Positions 7,476 to 15,637 are shown, numbered from the stretch's first letter. The stretch is 22,085 bases of DNA from an uncultured Gardnerella sp. (GCA_947252975.1 CAMXWX010000015.1:1-22085); one strand, 5' to 3'. The notes: generated by a model from the letters alone, not told the origin. Made by a program: numbers and translations.

Positions 7476-7509
7476 TTGAGTCGGCATACGTAATCGCATA
7501 CCGACTCAA
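7476..7509 (-). terminator. Strong hairpin downstream of the permease gene
   Basis: Perfect 9-bp arms TTGAGTCGG and CCGACTCAA extend inward with two G-U pairs to about 15 bp around an ATTA loop. The 3' side reads TGCGTTTTG on the minus strand, so the U tract is weak. It is probably the permease terminator, or it insulates fdxA from upstream transcription. Confidence 0.6.
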
Positions 7510-7516
7510 CATAATT

Positions 7517-7547
7517 AAATCAACGTCTCAAGAAATCAACGTCTCAA
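7517..7547. repeat. 15-bp direct repeat, two copies
   Basis: AAATCAACGTCTCAA occurs at 7517-7531 and again at 7533-7547, one base apart, between the permease stop codon and its hairpin. Its role is not apparent. Confidence 0.8.
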
Positions 7548-7556
7548 AGCAAAAGC

Positions 7557-9188
7557 CTATTGAGCATCCCCTTGAGCAGAGCCAACAGCCGCCTCTTGAG
7601 CAGCTTCAGCTCGCGCTTGGTCTTCCGACTCGCCTTCCGCAACTTTTTCTGCTGCAGCAGCATCTTGTGCAAACAAGGTTTCTACTGGAACGCCAAGCTT
7701 CTTAGCTTTACGAATTTGCCTTCCAAGCAAAGAATTGCGGTAAGAATAGCCAAAGTACACAGTAAAGCCGATTGCAAGCCAGATTGCAAAACGAATCCAT
7801 GTAAGCACAGAAAGATTTAGCATAAGCCAGAATGTAGAAAGCGCGGCAAAAATAGGCAGAACTGGATTCCAAGGAACCATAAAGGATCGATGCAAATCAG
7901 GCCTACGCATACGCATAATCGGAACGCCTGCAGAAACAAGCAAGAACGCAGAAAGCGTACCAATATTCACCATGTCGGAAAGAATTCCAATATCTAACGT
8001 AGAAGCGATTATTGCCACAACAATGCCAGAAACAATCTGAATACGTGCAGGAATTCCGCGCTTGCTAACCTTAGAGAAGCTACGTGGAAGCAAACCATCG
8101 CGGCTAACAGCAAACACAATACGTGTAAGGCCCAAAAGAAGAACCATAACAACAGTTGTTAAGCCGATTACAATTCCAAGAGAAATAATCTTAGCAGCCC
8201 AAGTTGCGCCTACAAGCTCAAAGCTCGTAGAAAGCGAAGGAGCGTCTTGCTTAGCCAAATCCTTGTAAGAGACCATACCAGTTGTAACAACAGCAACAAG
8301 AATGTAAAGAACAGTCACAATCAAAAGACCAAGACCAATGCCCCTAGGAATGTTCTTGTGTGGGTCTTTAGTTTCTTCTGCCGTAGTTGCAACAACGTCG
8401 AATCCAATGAATGCAAAGAATACAAGTGCTGCGCCAGAAAGAATACCCGTAACGCCGTAAACAGCTGGCTGCATGCCAGTAATCCACTGCCAGAGCGGCT
8501 GGCTCATAGTGCCAGAAACGTGAATACCCTTAACGCTAGCAACGTCTGTTGCAGGTGGAACAAATGGAGTGAAGTTAGACGCCTTAATGTAGAAGAATCC
8601 AACAACAACAACAAACAGAACAATACCAATCTTCAAGATTGTTAAAGCACCGTCAAAACGAGCAGAAAGCTTTGTTCCAACAACAAGCATAATCGTAAAG
8701 AACGCAACAATAACTACTGGAGCAAGATCAAAAGTAAAACCGCCAATATTTACCGAAGTAGATACGTTAAGACCAAACAAGTGCATTAAATCGTTAAGAT
8801 AAACGCCCCAATATTTGGCTATAACAGATCCTGCCATAAGCATTTCCAAAATCATATCCCAGCCAATAATCCAAGCAACAAGCTCGCCGACTGTTGTATA
8901 CGTAAAGGTGTATGCAGATCCTGCAACAGGAATCATCGAAGCAAACTCCGCGTAGCACATTGCAGCCGTTCCGCAAACGATTCCAGCAATAATAAAGCTA
9001 ATAATCACTGCAGGACCTGCGTGGAATGCTGCTGCTTGAGCGCCAACGGAGAAGATTCCAGCGCCAACAGCAACAGCTACGCCCATAACTGCCAAATCCC
9101 AAGCATTTAATGTACGCTTAAGATGGCGATCACCATCCATTGTTTCTGCAATAGTCTGTTCAACAGACTTTTTTCTCCATATTTGCAT
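7557..9188 (-). CDS. APC-superfamily amino-acid permease (CAT/YfnA-like)
   Basis: A 543-residue integral membrane transporter. The N-terminus MQIWRKKSVEQTIAE then LKRTLNAWDLAVMGVAVAVG and AGIFSVGAQAA matches the cationic amino acid transporter branch of the APC superfamily, including the GAGIF unwound-helix motif that contacts the substrate backbone. FDVVATTAEETKDPHKNIPRG is the conserved loop after TM6. About 12-13 helices are visible. The last roughly 35 residues are a soluble Ala/Glu-rich tail. The start at 9188 is preferred over 9227 because AGAAGG lies 7 nt upstream. It likely imports or exchanges amino acids; the exact substrate is not readable. A CATATA/TATATG dyad (9225-9242) lies just upstream. 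Confidence 0.9.
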   Translation of the reverse strand: MQIWRKKSVEQTIAETMDGDRHLKRTLNAWDLAVMGVAVAVGAGIFSVGAQAAAFHAGPAVIISFIIAGIVCGTAAMCYAEFASMIPVAGSAYTFTYTTVGELVAWIIGWDMILEMLMAGSVIAKYWGVYLNDLMHLFGLNVSTSVNIGGFTFDLAPVVIVAFFTIMLVVGTKLSARFDGALTILKIGIVLFVVVVGFFYIKASNFTPFVPPATDVASVKGIHVSGTMSQPLWQWITGMQPAVYGVTGILSGAALVFFAFIGFDVVATTAEETKDPHKNIPRGIGLGLLIVTVLYILVAVVTTGMVSYKDLAKQDAPSLSTSFELVGATWAAKIISLGIVIGLTTVVMVLLLGLTRIVFAVSRDGLLPRSFSKVSKRGIPARIQIVSGIVVAIIASTLDIGILSDMVNIGTLSAFLLVSAGVPIMRMRRPDLHRSFMVPWNPVLPIFAALSTFWLMLNLSVLTWIRFAIWLAIGFTVYFGYSYRNSLLGRQIRKAKKLGVPVETLFAQDAAAAEKVAEGESEDQARAEAAQEAAVGSAQGDAQ

Positions 9189-9400
9189 AATCCAACCTTC
9201 TCTAAAACTACGTCTAAAACATTCCATATAAGGGTATATATGTTATAAATCGCAAAAAATACGGTTCAACTCGCATTAATCGTCATCAAACAATAATTTT
9301 TACGATATTAAAAGAGCATAGTACTTTGTCTAGCGGAAAATCACAACACAAATCGCAATTTATTATGTTAAATTATGCTAAATTTGTGTTAACAATTGTC

Positions 9401-10684
9401 TTAACAATCCGCACTAACGCCGATTAAAACAGGCTCTGGAACAAGTTTTACACCAAACGAATCGTAAACACCATCTATGATTTTGCGCGCCAAATCAACA
9501 ATATCCGAGCACTTTGCACAACTGCGATTAGTCAACGCCAAAGTGTGTAAAGAAGATAATCCAGCTTTACTTTTTGTGCCATCGCTTTGCGTAAGTCTAA
9601 ATCCCCTGTGGAATCCAGCATGGTCAATAAGCCAAGCTGCAGAAGTCTTAACTCCTTTAGATCCATCTGGCAAAGTGGCGTCAAAGCGCGGAGCGTCTTC
9701 TGGGAGCAAATCTGCTTGAGATTTAGTCAAAATCGGGTTCATAAAGAAGCTTCCGCAACTATGGCGGTCAGCATACTTATAATCGCCTTCTAACAAATCT
9801 CCAGCAGCATAGTCTTCATTTTGAAGCCTAATCGAAGACTTAACACCGTTTTCGCTTTTTGCGTAGCACATCCACTTATTTGCGTAGCGCATAGCATCTT
9901 CGAGCATGCCCTTAGATGCTCTAACGCGCAAAACTTCGCGACGAATCTTAGACGTTTCCATCCTATCTCCAACTTGTACGCCAAGCGCGTGAGCAAGCTG
10001 CGAATGAGCCACAACACCTGTTTTTGAATGCTTTAAGCAAAAAGTAACAGATAAAACAACGTATCTAGGCGTTGGGAAGAAGCAATCAGCAGCAACACCA
10101 GGAGCCTTATACATGCTTTGCTTAAGAACAGACGTGCGGTAGCCAAATTTAAGATCTGCAAGATTCATATAAAAAGTGGTTTTATCTTTACGATCCCAAA
10201 CCTCTACAGATTCAACGCTTTGCGCCACTTCTGCACCGTATGCGCCAATGTTTTGTACAACAGACGCGCCAACCGTTCCAGGAATCCCAGATAACGCTTC
10301 TACGCCTTGCAATCCAAGCTCAATAGTGTGAGACACAAAATCATCCCAATTGCAGCCAGCCTCTGCACTAACGTGAACTAAGAAATCTCCGCTAGTTTTA
10401 TCAACGCCATCTATGCCAGGAGCTGCCTCATCTAAAACGCAAATATCACGCCGAGCATCACGCACAACTACTCCAGTAAACGGTTCGTCGCTTACAAGCA
10501 TGTTAGACCCGCCGCCAATAACGCAAAGAGGCAATCCAGCGCAATCTGCATCTTCTACAGCTTCAATAACAGCCACTCTGCTAGTAGGCTCTACAAAACG
10601 AGCAATAGAGCCACCAACGCCAATTGTTGTAAGATTTGCAAAAGTTGGATTATCAGATTCCAATAAGGATGATTGCATACTCAT
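9401..10684 (-). CDS. murB: UDP-N-acetylenolpyruvoylglucosamine reductase
   Basis: A 427-residue FAD/NADPH enzyme that reduces UDP-GlcNAc-enolpyruvate to UDP-MurNAc, the second committed step of peptidoglycan synthesis in the cytosol. The FAD-binding segment is seen in LCVIGGGSNMLVSD, the flavin domain in SGIPGTVGASVVQNIGAYGAEV, the substrate loop in FGYRTSVLK, the catalytic Ser in SCGSFFMNP, and the catalytic Glu in the final PEPVLIG. The protein is longer than the E. coli enzyme, with insertions between these blocks. The start at 10684 is chosen because AGGA lies 8 nt upstream; a longer ORF to 10726 would run through the rpmG terminator. It follows rpmG on the same strand, so transcription may depend on read-through or a weak local promoter. 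Confidence 0.95.
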   Translation of the reverse strand: MSMQSSLLESDNPTFANLTTIGVGGSIARFVEPTSRVAVIEAVEDADCAGLPLCVIGGGSNMLVSDEPFTGVVVRDARRDICVLDEAAPGIDGVDKTSGDFLVHVSAEAGCNWDDFVSHTIELGLQGVEALSGIPGTVGASVVQNIGAYGAEVAQSVESVEVWDRKDKTTFYMNLADLKFGYRTSVLKQSMYKAPGVAADCFFPTPRYVVLSVTFCLKHSKTGVVAHSQLAHALGVQVGDRMETSKIRREVLRVRASKGMLEDAMRYANKWMCYAKSENGVKSSIRLQNEDYAAGDLLEGDYKYADRHSCGSFFMNPILTKSQADLLPEDAPRFDATLPDGSKGVKTSAAWLIDHAGFHRGFRLTQSDGTKSKAGLSSLHTLALTNRSCAKCSDIVDLARKIIDGVYDSFGVKLVPEPVLIGVSADC

Positions 10685-10711
10685 ACGATTAATCCTAACA
10701 GCAATAAATAA

Positions 10712-10736
10712 CAAAAAACCCCGCAAAACGCGGGGT
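10712..10736 (-). terminator. Rho-independent terminator of rpmG
   Basis: The stem ACCCCGC / GCGGGGT closes a 5-nt loop and is followed on the minus strand by a run of T (10713-10718). It separates rpmG from murB. Confidence 0.9.
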
Positions 10737-10771
10737 AATAAAGCTATAAAACTTCGCCGAAGTTCACGCTT

Positions 10772-10942
10772 TTAGCGAGTCTCGCGATGGAGAGTGTGCT
10801 TGCCGCAGCGTGGGCAGAACTTGCTCAACTCAAGGCGATCAGGCGTATTACGACGATTCTTCGTCGTGATGTAATTACGCTCCTTGCACTCCGTGCATGC
10901 AAGCGTAATGCCTGGACGGATGTCTGCGCTCTTACTTGCCAT
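10772..10942 (-). CDS. rpmG: 50S ribosomal protein L33
   Basis: The 56-residue protein [20 protein letters not shown] onward contains two Cys-x2-Cys pairs (CTEC and CPRC), so this is the zinc-ribbon (C+) form of L33. The start at 10942 has GAGGTG 6 nt upstream; a longer in-frame ORF to 10990 would run into the 3' flank of tRNA-Met and lacks a ribosome-binding site. It sits directly downstream of the tRNA Tyr-Thr-Met cluster, a common actinobacterial arrangement, so it is probably processed from a shared tRNA-mRNA transcript and ends at the hairpin before murB. Confidence 0.96.
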   Translation of the reverse strand: MASKSADIRPGITLACTECKERNYITTKNRRNTPDRLELSKFCPRCGKHTLHRETR

Positions 10943-10992
10943 TTTGTTCACCTCTAGAATATTGTATGTTGACCAACTCCTGCTGGCCATTG

Positions 10993-11066
10993 TAGCGAGG
11001 AAGAGACTCGAACTCTTGACCTTACGATTATGAGTCGTACGCTCTAGCCAGCTGAGCTACCCCGCC
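10993..11066 (-). tRNA. tRNA-Met (anticodon CAT, elongator-type)
   Basis: A 74-nt cloverleaf: acceptor GGCGGGG / CCTCGCT (with G-T pairs), discriminator A, D-arm TAGCTCAGCTGG, anticodon loop CTCATAA, T-loop TTCGAGT. The paired first acceptor position argues against initiator tRNA. A CAU-reading tRNA-Ile2 is possible but less likely in this context. Confidence 0.92.
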
Positions 11067-11070
11067 AGAG

Positions 11071-11142
<72 letters not shown>

Positions 11143-11143
11143 G

Positions 11144-11225
11144 TGGCGGGTAGTGGATTTGAACCACTGAAGCACGAAGCAACTGATTTACAGTCAGTCC
11201 CATTTGGCCGCTCTGGTAACCCGCC
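11144..11225 (-). tRNA. tRNA-Tyr (anticodon GTA)
   Basis: An 82-nt class II tRNA: acceptor GGCGGGT / ACCCGCC, anticodon loop CTGTAAA giving GTA, long variable arm, T-loop TTCAAAT. Only one base separates it from tRNA-Thr, implying one precursor. Confidence 0.95.
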
Positions 11226-11270
11226 AACGTAACCGCGCGGAGAAGAATATCTCCAAACGGCAACTTTGTT

Positions 11271-11299
11271 ATTTTGCCACGAACGCGCGACTAATGCAA
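11271..11299 (-). promoter_or_regulatory. Candidate promoter of the tRNA-Tyr-Thr-Met-rpmG unit
   Basis: On the minus strand, TTGCAT (11294-11299) and CAAAAT (11271-11276) are spaced 17 bp. The predicted start is about 40 nt before tRNA-Tyr. Confidence 0.4.
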
Positions 11300-11364
11300 G
11301 TTCAAGACACGCCGAAAGCAAAAATCACATCTAAATGCATCTAAAAAATGCGATTATTTATCTG

Positions 11365-12459
11365 CTATTTAAGCGAAAAACCATCTTTCTTTAAAGACTC
11401 GCACACTTTAAGTACGCGATCATTTGCCTCGGTTTCTGCGATTGTAATGCGAATACCTTCTCCAGCAAACGCGCGCACAGAAAGACCTGCATCAACAAAA
11501 CGCTGATTAGCTCGCTCTGTATCTTCACCAAACGGCATCCAGAAGAAGTTTGCGTATGGCTCGGCAACATTCCACCCTTGCTCACGCAAACCGCTCACAA
11601 CGCGGTTACGCTCCTTAACAAGCGCATCTACGCGATTGCGCATTTCTACAAGCGCTTGAGGTTCCAAAGACGCAAGAGCAGCCACTTGTGCAATTTGGCT
11701 TACACCAAACGGAACAGCCACTTTTCGCATACCATCTACGACTTGCGCGTTTGCAATAGCGTAGCCAATGCGCAAACCAGCCAAACCGTAAGCCTTAGAG
11801 AATGTTTGAGCAACAACAACGTTTGGATATTCGCGGTAGAGTTGCATGCCATCCGCCGTACCCTTTGCGTTGTTAAATTGCACGTAAGCTTCGTCAATAA
11901 GCACCAAAACATTGCTTGGAACAGCGTCCAGCACTCGTCTAGCTTCCTCGTCTGAAAGCGATGCAGATGTAGGATTGTTTGGATTGTTCAAAATAACAAG
12001 ACGCGTGCGCTCATTAATCGCATCAATCATTGCATCTACATCGTGCGACCCATCTGCGCGATTAGGGATTTTAACGCTTGTAGCGCCAGCACCAGTAACA
12101 ATAATCGGATACGCTTCAAAGCTTCTCCACGGGTATATAACTTTGTCTCCAGGGCCTGCAACAAGATTTACAAGTTGCGTAATAACCTCTGTAGAGCCGC
12201 ATCCAAGAACAACCTCGTCTGGAGTAACGTTAAACTTTTTAGCTAACTCTTCTACGACTTCTGTTCCGCGCATGTTTGGATAACGATTAATAACCCCAAG
12301 CGCACGGCTAGAAATGGCGCTTTTCACGCTTTCTAACGGCTCAAATGGATTTTCGTTGCTAGAAATCTTATATGCGCGAATACCGTCTAATGATGGCGCT
12401 GGCTTACCTTGCTTGTAATTTGGCAAAGTATCTAAAATACTGCGATGTTTGTAATCCAT
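11365..12459 (-). CDS. Class I/II PLP aminotransferase, histidinol-phosphate or aromatic (HisC/Pat) type
   Basis: A 364-residue fold-type I aminotransferase. SSNENPFEPL is near residues 33-42, NNPNNPT at 158-164 contributes the PLP-binding Asn, and DEAYVQF at 189-195 contributes the Asp to the pyridine nitrogen. SKAYGLAGLRIGYA carries the Schiff-base Lys222, and the C-terminal GIRITI carries the carboxylate-binding Arg. The family converts imidazole-acetol phosphate to histidinol phosphate, or aromatic 2-oxo acids to Phe/Tyr in the Pat subgroup. No other his or aro gene is in the window, so the aromatic role is as likely as HisC. A TATTAT -10 (12466-12471) ends 6 nt before the ATG and there is no Shine-Dalgarno, so the mRNA may be leaderless. 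Confidence 0.88.
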   Translation of the reverse strand: MDYKHRSILDTLPNYKQGKPAPSLDGIRAYKISSNENPFEPLESVKSAISSRALGVINRYPNMRGTEVVEELAKKFNVTPDEVVLGCGSTEVITQLVNLVAGPGDKVIYPWRSFEAYPIIVTGAGATSVKIPNRADGSHDVDAMIDAINERTRLVILNNPNNPTSASLSDEEARRVLDAVPSNVLVLIDEAYVQFNNAKGTADGMQLYREYPNVVVAQTFSKAYGLAGLRIGYAIANAQVVDGMRKVAVPFGVSQIAQVAALASLEPQALVEMRNRVDALVKERNRVVSGLREQGWNVAEPYANFFWMPFGEDTERANQRFVDAGLSVRAFAGEGIRITIAETEANDRVLKVCESLKKDGFSLK

Positions 12460-12526
12460 GATTTTATAATAGTCGCGTCTTAAACAAATTAAGAAAAATT
12501 AGACAAAATAAGTAAATTAAACAAAA

Positions 12527-12560
12527 CTATACAAATTAAACCAAGCTATACAAATTAAAC
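12527..12560. repeat. 15-bp direct repeat, two copies
   Basis: CTATACAAATTAAAC occurs at 12527-12541 and 12546-12560, in the very AT-rich gap between the aminotransferase start and the groES terminator. Shorter AAATTAA-type motifs surround it. Confidence 0.75.
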
Positions 12561-12599
12561 AAAAACGCTGAAAACAGCGATAAGTCGCCATTTTCAGCG
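12561..12599 (-). terminator. Rho-independent terminator of groES
   Basis: On the minus strand, CGCTGAAAA (12591-12599) pairs with TTTTCAGCG (12566-12574), followed by TTTTT. The loop can form a further small stem. Confidence 0.85.
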
Positions 12600-12670
12600 C
12601 TAAATAGCTTTATATAAATAGCTTTTATTACTTGACTAATACAAGTTAATTAACCAAGCGAGTAATAAAA

Positions 12671-12964
12671 TCAGCCAAGGATTGCAAGAACGTCACGAGA
12701 CGAAACGATTAAGTAATCTTCGCCTTCGTAATGAACTTCTGTGCCACCATACTTGGAGTAAAGAATCTTGTCTCCAGGCTTAACATCCATAGGGATGCGT
12801 TCGCCCTTATCGTCGCGGCGGCCTGGGCCAACAGCCAAAACCTCTCCCTGCTGTGGCTTTTCCTTAGCATTATCTGGAATGTACAAGCCAGAAGCAGTTT
12901 GAGTTTCTGCCTGAGCTTGCTTAACAATAATCTTATCTTCCAAAGGTGTGAGTTTAATCGACAC
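12671..12964 (-). CDS. groES: Co-chaperonin GroES (Hsp10)
   Basis: A 97-residue subunit of the heptameric lid that caps GroEL and encloses folding substrate in the cytosol. The family pattern is complete: [12 protein letters not shown], the mobile-loop region [43 protein letters not shown], and the C-terminal [15 protein letters not shown]. It starts with GTG, with AGAGGT 6 nt upstream. No groEL follows, as is usual in bifidobacteria, where the two genes are separate. A perfect CIRCE sits at the promoter, so HrcA repression with heat-shock induction is expected, and a terminator ends the unit as a single-gene transcript. Confidence 0.97.
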   Translation of the reverse strand: MSIKLTPLEDKIIVKQAQAETQTASGLYIPDNAKEKPQQGEVLAVGPGRRDDKGERIPMDVKPGDKILYSKYGGTEVHYEGEDYLIVSSRDVLAILG

Positions 12965-13055
12965 TTCGGTACCTCTTTCTAGAGAAATGTAACCTTTGCG
13001 CGAATAATGTTGACGAGGCTGACGATCACGTCAAAACTATCGAGCACTGAACCTT

Positions 13056-13096
13056 ATAATAGCGCGTTTTTAGCACTCTACCAACTAGAGTGCTAA
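13056..13096 (-). promoter_or_regulatory. groES promoter with CIRCE operator
   Basis: A perfect CIRCE, TTAGCACTC-N9-GAGTGCTAA, occupies 13070-13096. On the minus strand, the -35 TTGGTA (13079-13084) lies inside the CIRCE spacer and the -10 TATTAT (13056-13061) follows at 17 bp. HrcA binding would cover the -35 directly. The 5' leader is roughly 85 nt. Confidence 0.95.
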
Positions 13097-13120
13097 AATT
13101 TTAGAAAATTTTTACAAACT

Positions 13121-14191
13121 TTAAGCAGCGCGACGAGCCAAAACATCCCTTAAATCGGCTTTACCAAGCGAGTCTTTTGTGCTAACTGGAGGCTCTACAG
13201 TAACTTCAGATACTTCAGAGACTTTGCTTGAATCGAAAGCCGCCGCCAATTCGTTTGAATCGCCTGCTGCAATCGCTTTAGTAACTTGCTTTGTAGACTT
13301 TATTTCTAAGCTTTGCGGATCATTGGCGTTTATTTTGCAATCGCTGGAATCATCGCCAAACGAGAACGATATAAGATCTTGGTTAGAGTTGGAGGCATCG
13401 GCTTGCGAGCGCACATCATTAGCAGCTGAAAAATCGCCAGCAACCGCGCTTTTTGCCGCCTCTTGCCTATTTGCTCCTGCTAAAGCCATGCTTATATCTC
13501 GCTGTTGCATAACTGAAGTCTCTGTGTTGTCTGGATTGATGGAATTGTCTGAATTCTCAACATGCTCAACAACTGAGTTTACGGCAGCGTCAAAAATTGG
13601 CTCCACAACAGAATCATTAAAAGCTGCAGAACGCTTGTTATACAAAGCAACTTTTGCTTCCCACTTACGCGCTTGCTTAGCAGCCATAGAACCAAAGTAG
13701 AGAACAGTGCAAACAGCAGCAAGAGGAATAATTGCAAACCATGCGCTATAGAGTCCAGAAAGACCCGCAACAAACACAACAAGAGTTAAAAATGCTAGAG
13801 AAAGCACCAACGCACGGCGACGGCGGATTGCTGCACGGCGAAGCGCGCGAATACGAGCAACATGTTCAGGCGTAAAAACACCATTAAACTGCTTAGCGCA
13901 CTTATGTTTATTAGCATTCACGCTATTGCGACTGGACTTGCCATTATTAGGCTTTGTATTCGCTTGCATCTTCGACGGCTGCATGCCAACCCCTTTCGCC
14001 ATCGTGCCGCTACACGCGTGGAAAAGCGAATCACTGCTATAATCCACAATGTGCAACGAAGGTGAATACCTATCTTCGCTGTGTTCCAGCATTGACTTCA
14101 TGCTGTTTTCAGTGCGTTTAGGCAACCAACCAAACATTAAGGTTACGATGATAATCAATACTGTTAACGCGCTCACCGATTCATAACCCAT
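13121..14191 (-). CDS. Unrecognised three-TM membrane protein with acidic disordered tail
   Basis: About 356 residues. One N-terminal helix lies near residues 4-23 and a hydrophilic linker of about 90 residues follows. A basic stretch with the run RRAAIRRRR precedes a helical pair near 127-167. A Ser/Ala/Asp/Glu-rich tail of roughly 180 residues, ending in a charged KADLRDVLARRAA, is probably cytoplasmic by the positive-inside rule. The tail carries two copies of a G-D-[FS]-[SN] motif that also occurs in the helicase-like protein at 15877. The start at 14191 (MGYESVSALTV) is preferred to 14212; neither has a Shine-Dalgarno, and TATATT lies 7 nt upstream of 14191. I do not recognise the family. 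It is convergent with nothing and divergent from fmdB. Confidence 0.7.
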   Translation of the reverse strand: MGYESVSALTVLIIIVTLMFGWLPKRTENSMKSMLEHSEDRYSPSLHIVDYSSDSLFHACSGTMAKGVGMQPSKMQANTKPNNGKSSRNSVNANKHKCAKQFNGVFTPEHVARIRALRRAAIRRRRALVLSLAFLTLVVFVAGLSGLYSAWFAIIPLAAVCTVLYFGSMAAKQARKWEAKVALYNKRSAAFNDSVVEPIFDAAVNSVVEHVENSDNSINPDNTETSVMQQRDISMALAGANRQEAAKSAVAGDFSAANDVRSQADASNSNQDLISFSFGDDSSDCKINANDPQSLEIKSTKQVTKAIAAGDSNELAAAFDSSKVSEVSEVTVEPPVSTKDSLGKADLRDVLARRAA

Positions 14192-14252
14192 ACGTACAAA
14201 TATAAAGTGCATTAAGGATGTAAAGGCTAAAAATAAGTCGGCGTGTCGGATT

Positions 14253-14273
14253 TTTTGCGATTGTTTCGCAAAA
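14253..14273. promoter_or_regulatory. 8-bp inverted repeat in divergent intergenic region
   Basis: TTTTGCGA (14253-14260), a 5-nt loop and TCGCAAAA (14266-14273) lie between the divergent membrane-protein and fmdB-like genes. It could be an operator or a small hairpin. The function is not readable. Confidence 0.4.
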
Positions 14274-14373
14274 TTTTACAAACGAAAAAGCGTTTACGAT
14301 TAGCGATTAACAGCTTTAACGAGGCGATATTATGAGCTAGGATATGTGATGGAATTATAGATTGGAGGAACCG

Positions 14374-14550
14374 TTGCCTACTTATCATTACCGTTGCAAG
14401 CAATGCGGATATGATTTTTCACAACATCAATCGTTTGAAGATGAGCCAATTACCGTGTGCCCAAAGTGCGGAAAGCAAGAAGTTCGTAAGGTTTTTAGTG
14501 CACCACCAATCAGCTTTAAGGGTAGCGGATTTTATCGCACCGATAAGTAA
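14374..14550 (+). CDS. FmdB-family zinc-ribbon protein
   Basis: A 58-residue protein. MPTYHYRCKQCGYDF begins with the canonical FmdB N-terminus and first Cys-x2-Cys; the second pair is CPKC, followed by a conserved SAPPISFKGSGFYRTD tail. One zinc ribbon is expected. The family was named from a methylotroph amide regulator but its cellular role is not settled. The start is the TTG at 14374 with a strong GGAGGA (14364-14369); an upstream in-frame TTG would place the ribosome-binding site inside the gene. It is followed by the palindromic repeat array and then, in the same orientation, the SAF gene. Confidence 0.9.
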   Translation: MPTYHYRCKQCGYDFSQHQSFEDEPITVCPKCGKQEVRKVFSAPPISFKGSGFYRTDK

Positions 14551-14567
14551 CGTGCAAATAACCCATT

Positions 14568-14821
14568 AAAATTTGTGCATATGTGCATAAGTGAAAAAAT
14601 ATGACGCTACTTATGTGTGCATGTGAATAAATTGAAACTTTATAACGCCACTTATGTGCTTATGTGCGTAAGTGGCGTTTATTTTGCTACGCATGTGTGC
14701 GTATGTTAGTAATCACTTATGTTGATATGTGGATTAACACCAATCAAAAATGGCCATTTATGTGAATATGTGTATAAGTGACTATTAAGATTCATCAAAA
14801 ATGTTTATATGTGCGTAAAAT
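14568..14821. repeat. Array of seven degenerate 26-bp palindromic repeats
   Basis: The consensus is CACTT-ATGTG-N3-ATGTG-NNTAAGTG. Copies start at 14568, 14608, 14649, 14688, 14714, 14755 and 14796, giving periods of 40, 41, 39, 26, 41 and 41 bp. Copies 4 and 5 abut; the others are separated by 13-15 bp. The outer CACTTA / TAAGTG arms are inverted and the paired ATGTG cores are direct repeats 8 bp apart. No reading frame is credible across it. It fills nearly all of the 358-bp gap between the fmdB-like and SAF genes. The rest of the gap (14822-14908) shows nothing recognisable. Confidence 0.85.
14644..14679 (+). terminator. 11-bp stem centred on repeat copy 3, possible fmdB terminator
   Basis: AACGCCACTTA (14644-14654) and TAAGTGGCGTT (14669-14679) pair perfectly around a 14-nt loop. 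Within the stem's end the sequence continues TTATTTTG. It is the only copy whose palindrome extends beyond the repeat, and it may end the fmdB transcript. Confidence 0.45.
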
Positions 14822-14908
14822 CCTTGTAAAATCCCCATCTAAGCTAGCCTTTAACCACATTGCACAAAAAAGCTTGCAAAAGCGCTACGCGTGATAAATG
14901 ATGCTTAT

Positions 14909-15637
14909 ATGAGTACATCATTTTTACTAAAAACAGTTGGCTACAAAGCAGAAAACAAAATGCCAGTAGAGCTTATAAAGCGCAGAAAAAGGGCGCAAAC
15001 CTTAAACATGCTTTCAATATTTTTTATAAGTGTTGCAACATTGTTTTCAATACACCTTATTTCAACGTTTCAAGCTACTCAAAGCGTGCCAGTAGCCATT
15101 AGAAACATAGCAAAAGGCAGCGTGATTAAACAAAGTGACCTGCATTACGTTAACGTGCCTAAAAGCAGCGTTTTTAACAATGTTCTTAACCAAACTTCTA
15201 TAAACAATTCCTCTAAAAACGCTATTATTGCTGCGTGCAACATTAAATACGGAACGCCGATTTTTAGCAATCAAGTTACAAAGCAAACAAAAATTCCGCC
15301 TGGCTTTACAACGATTTCGGTTAATCTTGCAAGCAGTAGCGCCAGCCTTGCGCCAGGAGACGTTATTTCTATAGCGTTTAGCAAAGTTCCAAACAGCTTA
15401 AATACAGCCAACCATTCAACAAATCCAACACAAATAGAAACATCTAGCGACGCCAGTTTTTCCGATAACATTACTTTGCAAGACAAAAACGTTTCGCTTG
15501 TTCACAACGTAATCGTTGTTAACGTAAACAATTCTGCACAAAGCGCACTGCTAGCAATGCCAGCAGAAAACGCGTTGCAAATCATAAACACGCAAGCGAT
15601 TATTCCAAACCTTGCGGTAATAGCTGTACAAAACTAG
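14909..15637 (+). CDS. SAF-domain / CpaB-RcpC-like membrane-anchored protein
   Basis: About 242 residues. A basic segment (ELIKRRKRAQ) precedes one signal-anchor helix near 32-53, placing the rest outside the membrane. Residues about 60-125 fit a SAF domain: VPVAIRNIAKGSVIKQSDLHYVNVP followed by AACNIKYGTPIFSNQV. It is followed by ISVNLASSSASLAPGDVISI, as in CpaB/RcpC proteins that support Flp/Tad pilus secretin assembly. No tad, secretin or pilin gene is adjacent in the window. Start choice is uncertain: a GTG at 14891 is in frame, and neither start has a Shine-Dalgarno. A short gap separates its stop from the convergent 67-residue gene. Confidence 0.7.
   Translation: MSTSFLLKTVGYKAENKMPVELIKRRKRAQTLNMLSIFFISVATLFSIHLISTFQATQSVPVAIRNIAKGSVIKQSDLHYVNVPKSSVFNNVLNQTSINNSSKNAIIAACNIKYGTPIFSNQVTKQTKIPPGFTTISVNLASSSASLAPGDVISIAFSKVPNSLNTANHSTNPTQIETSSDASFSDNITLQDKNVSLVHNVIVVNVNNSAQSALLAMPAENALQIINTQAIIPNLAVIAVQN

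Noticed and set aside
14568..14821. CRISPR array
   Set aside because: Repeats are degenerate, spacers are only 13-15 bp and one pair abuts; no cas genes are present.
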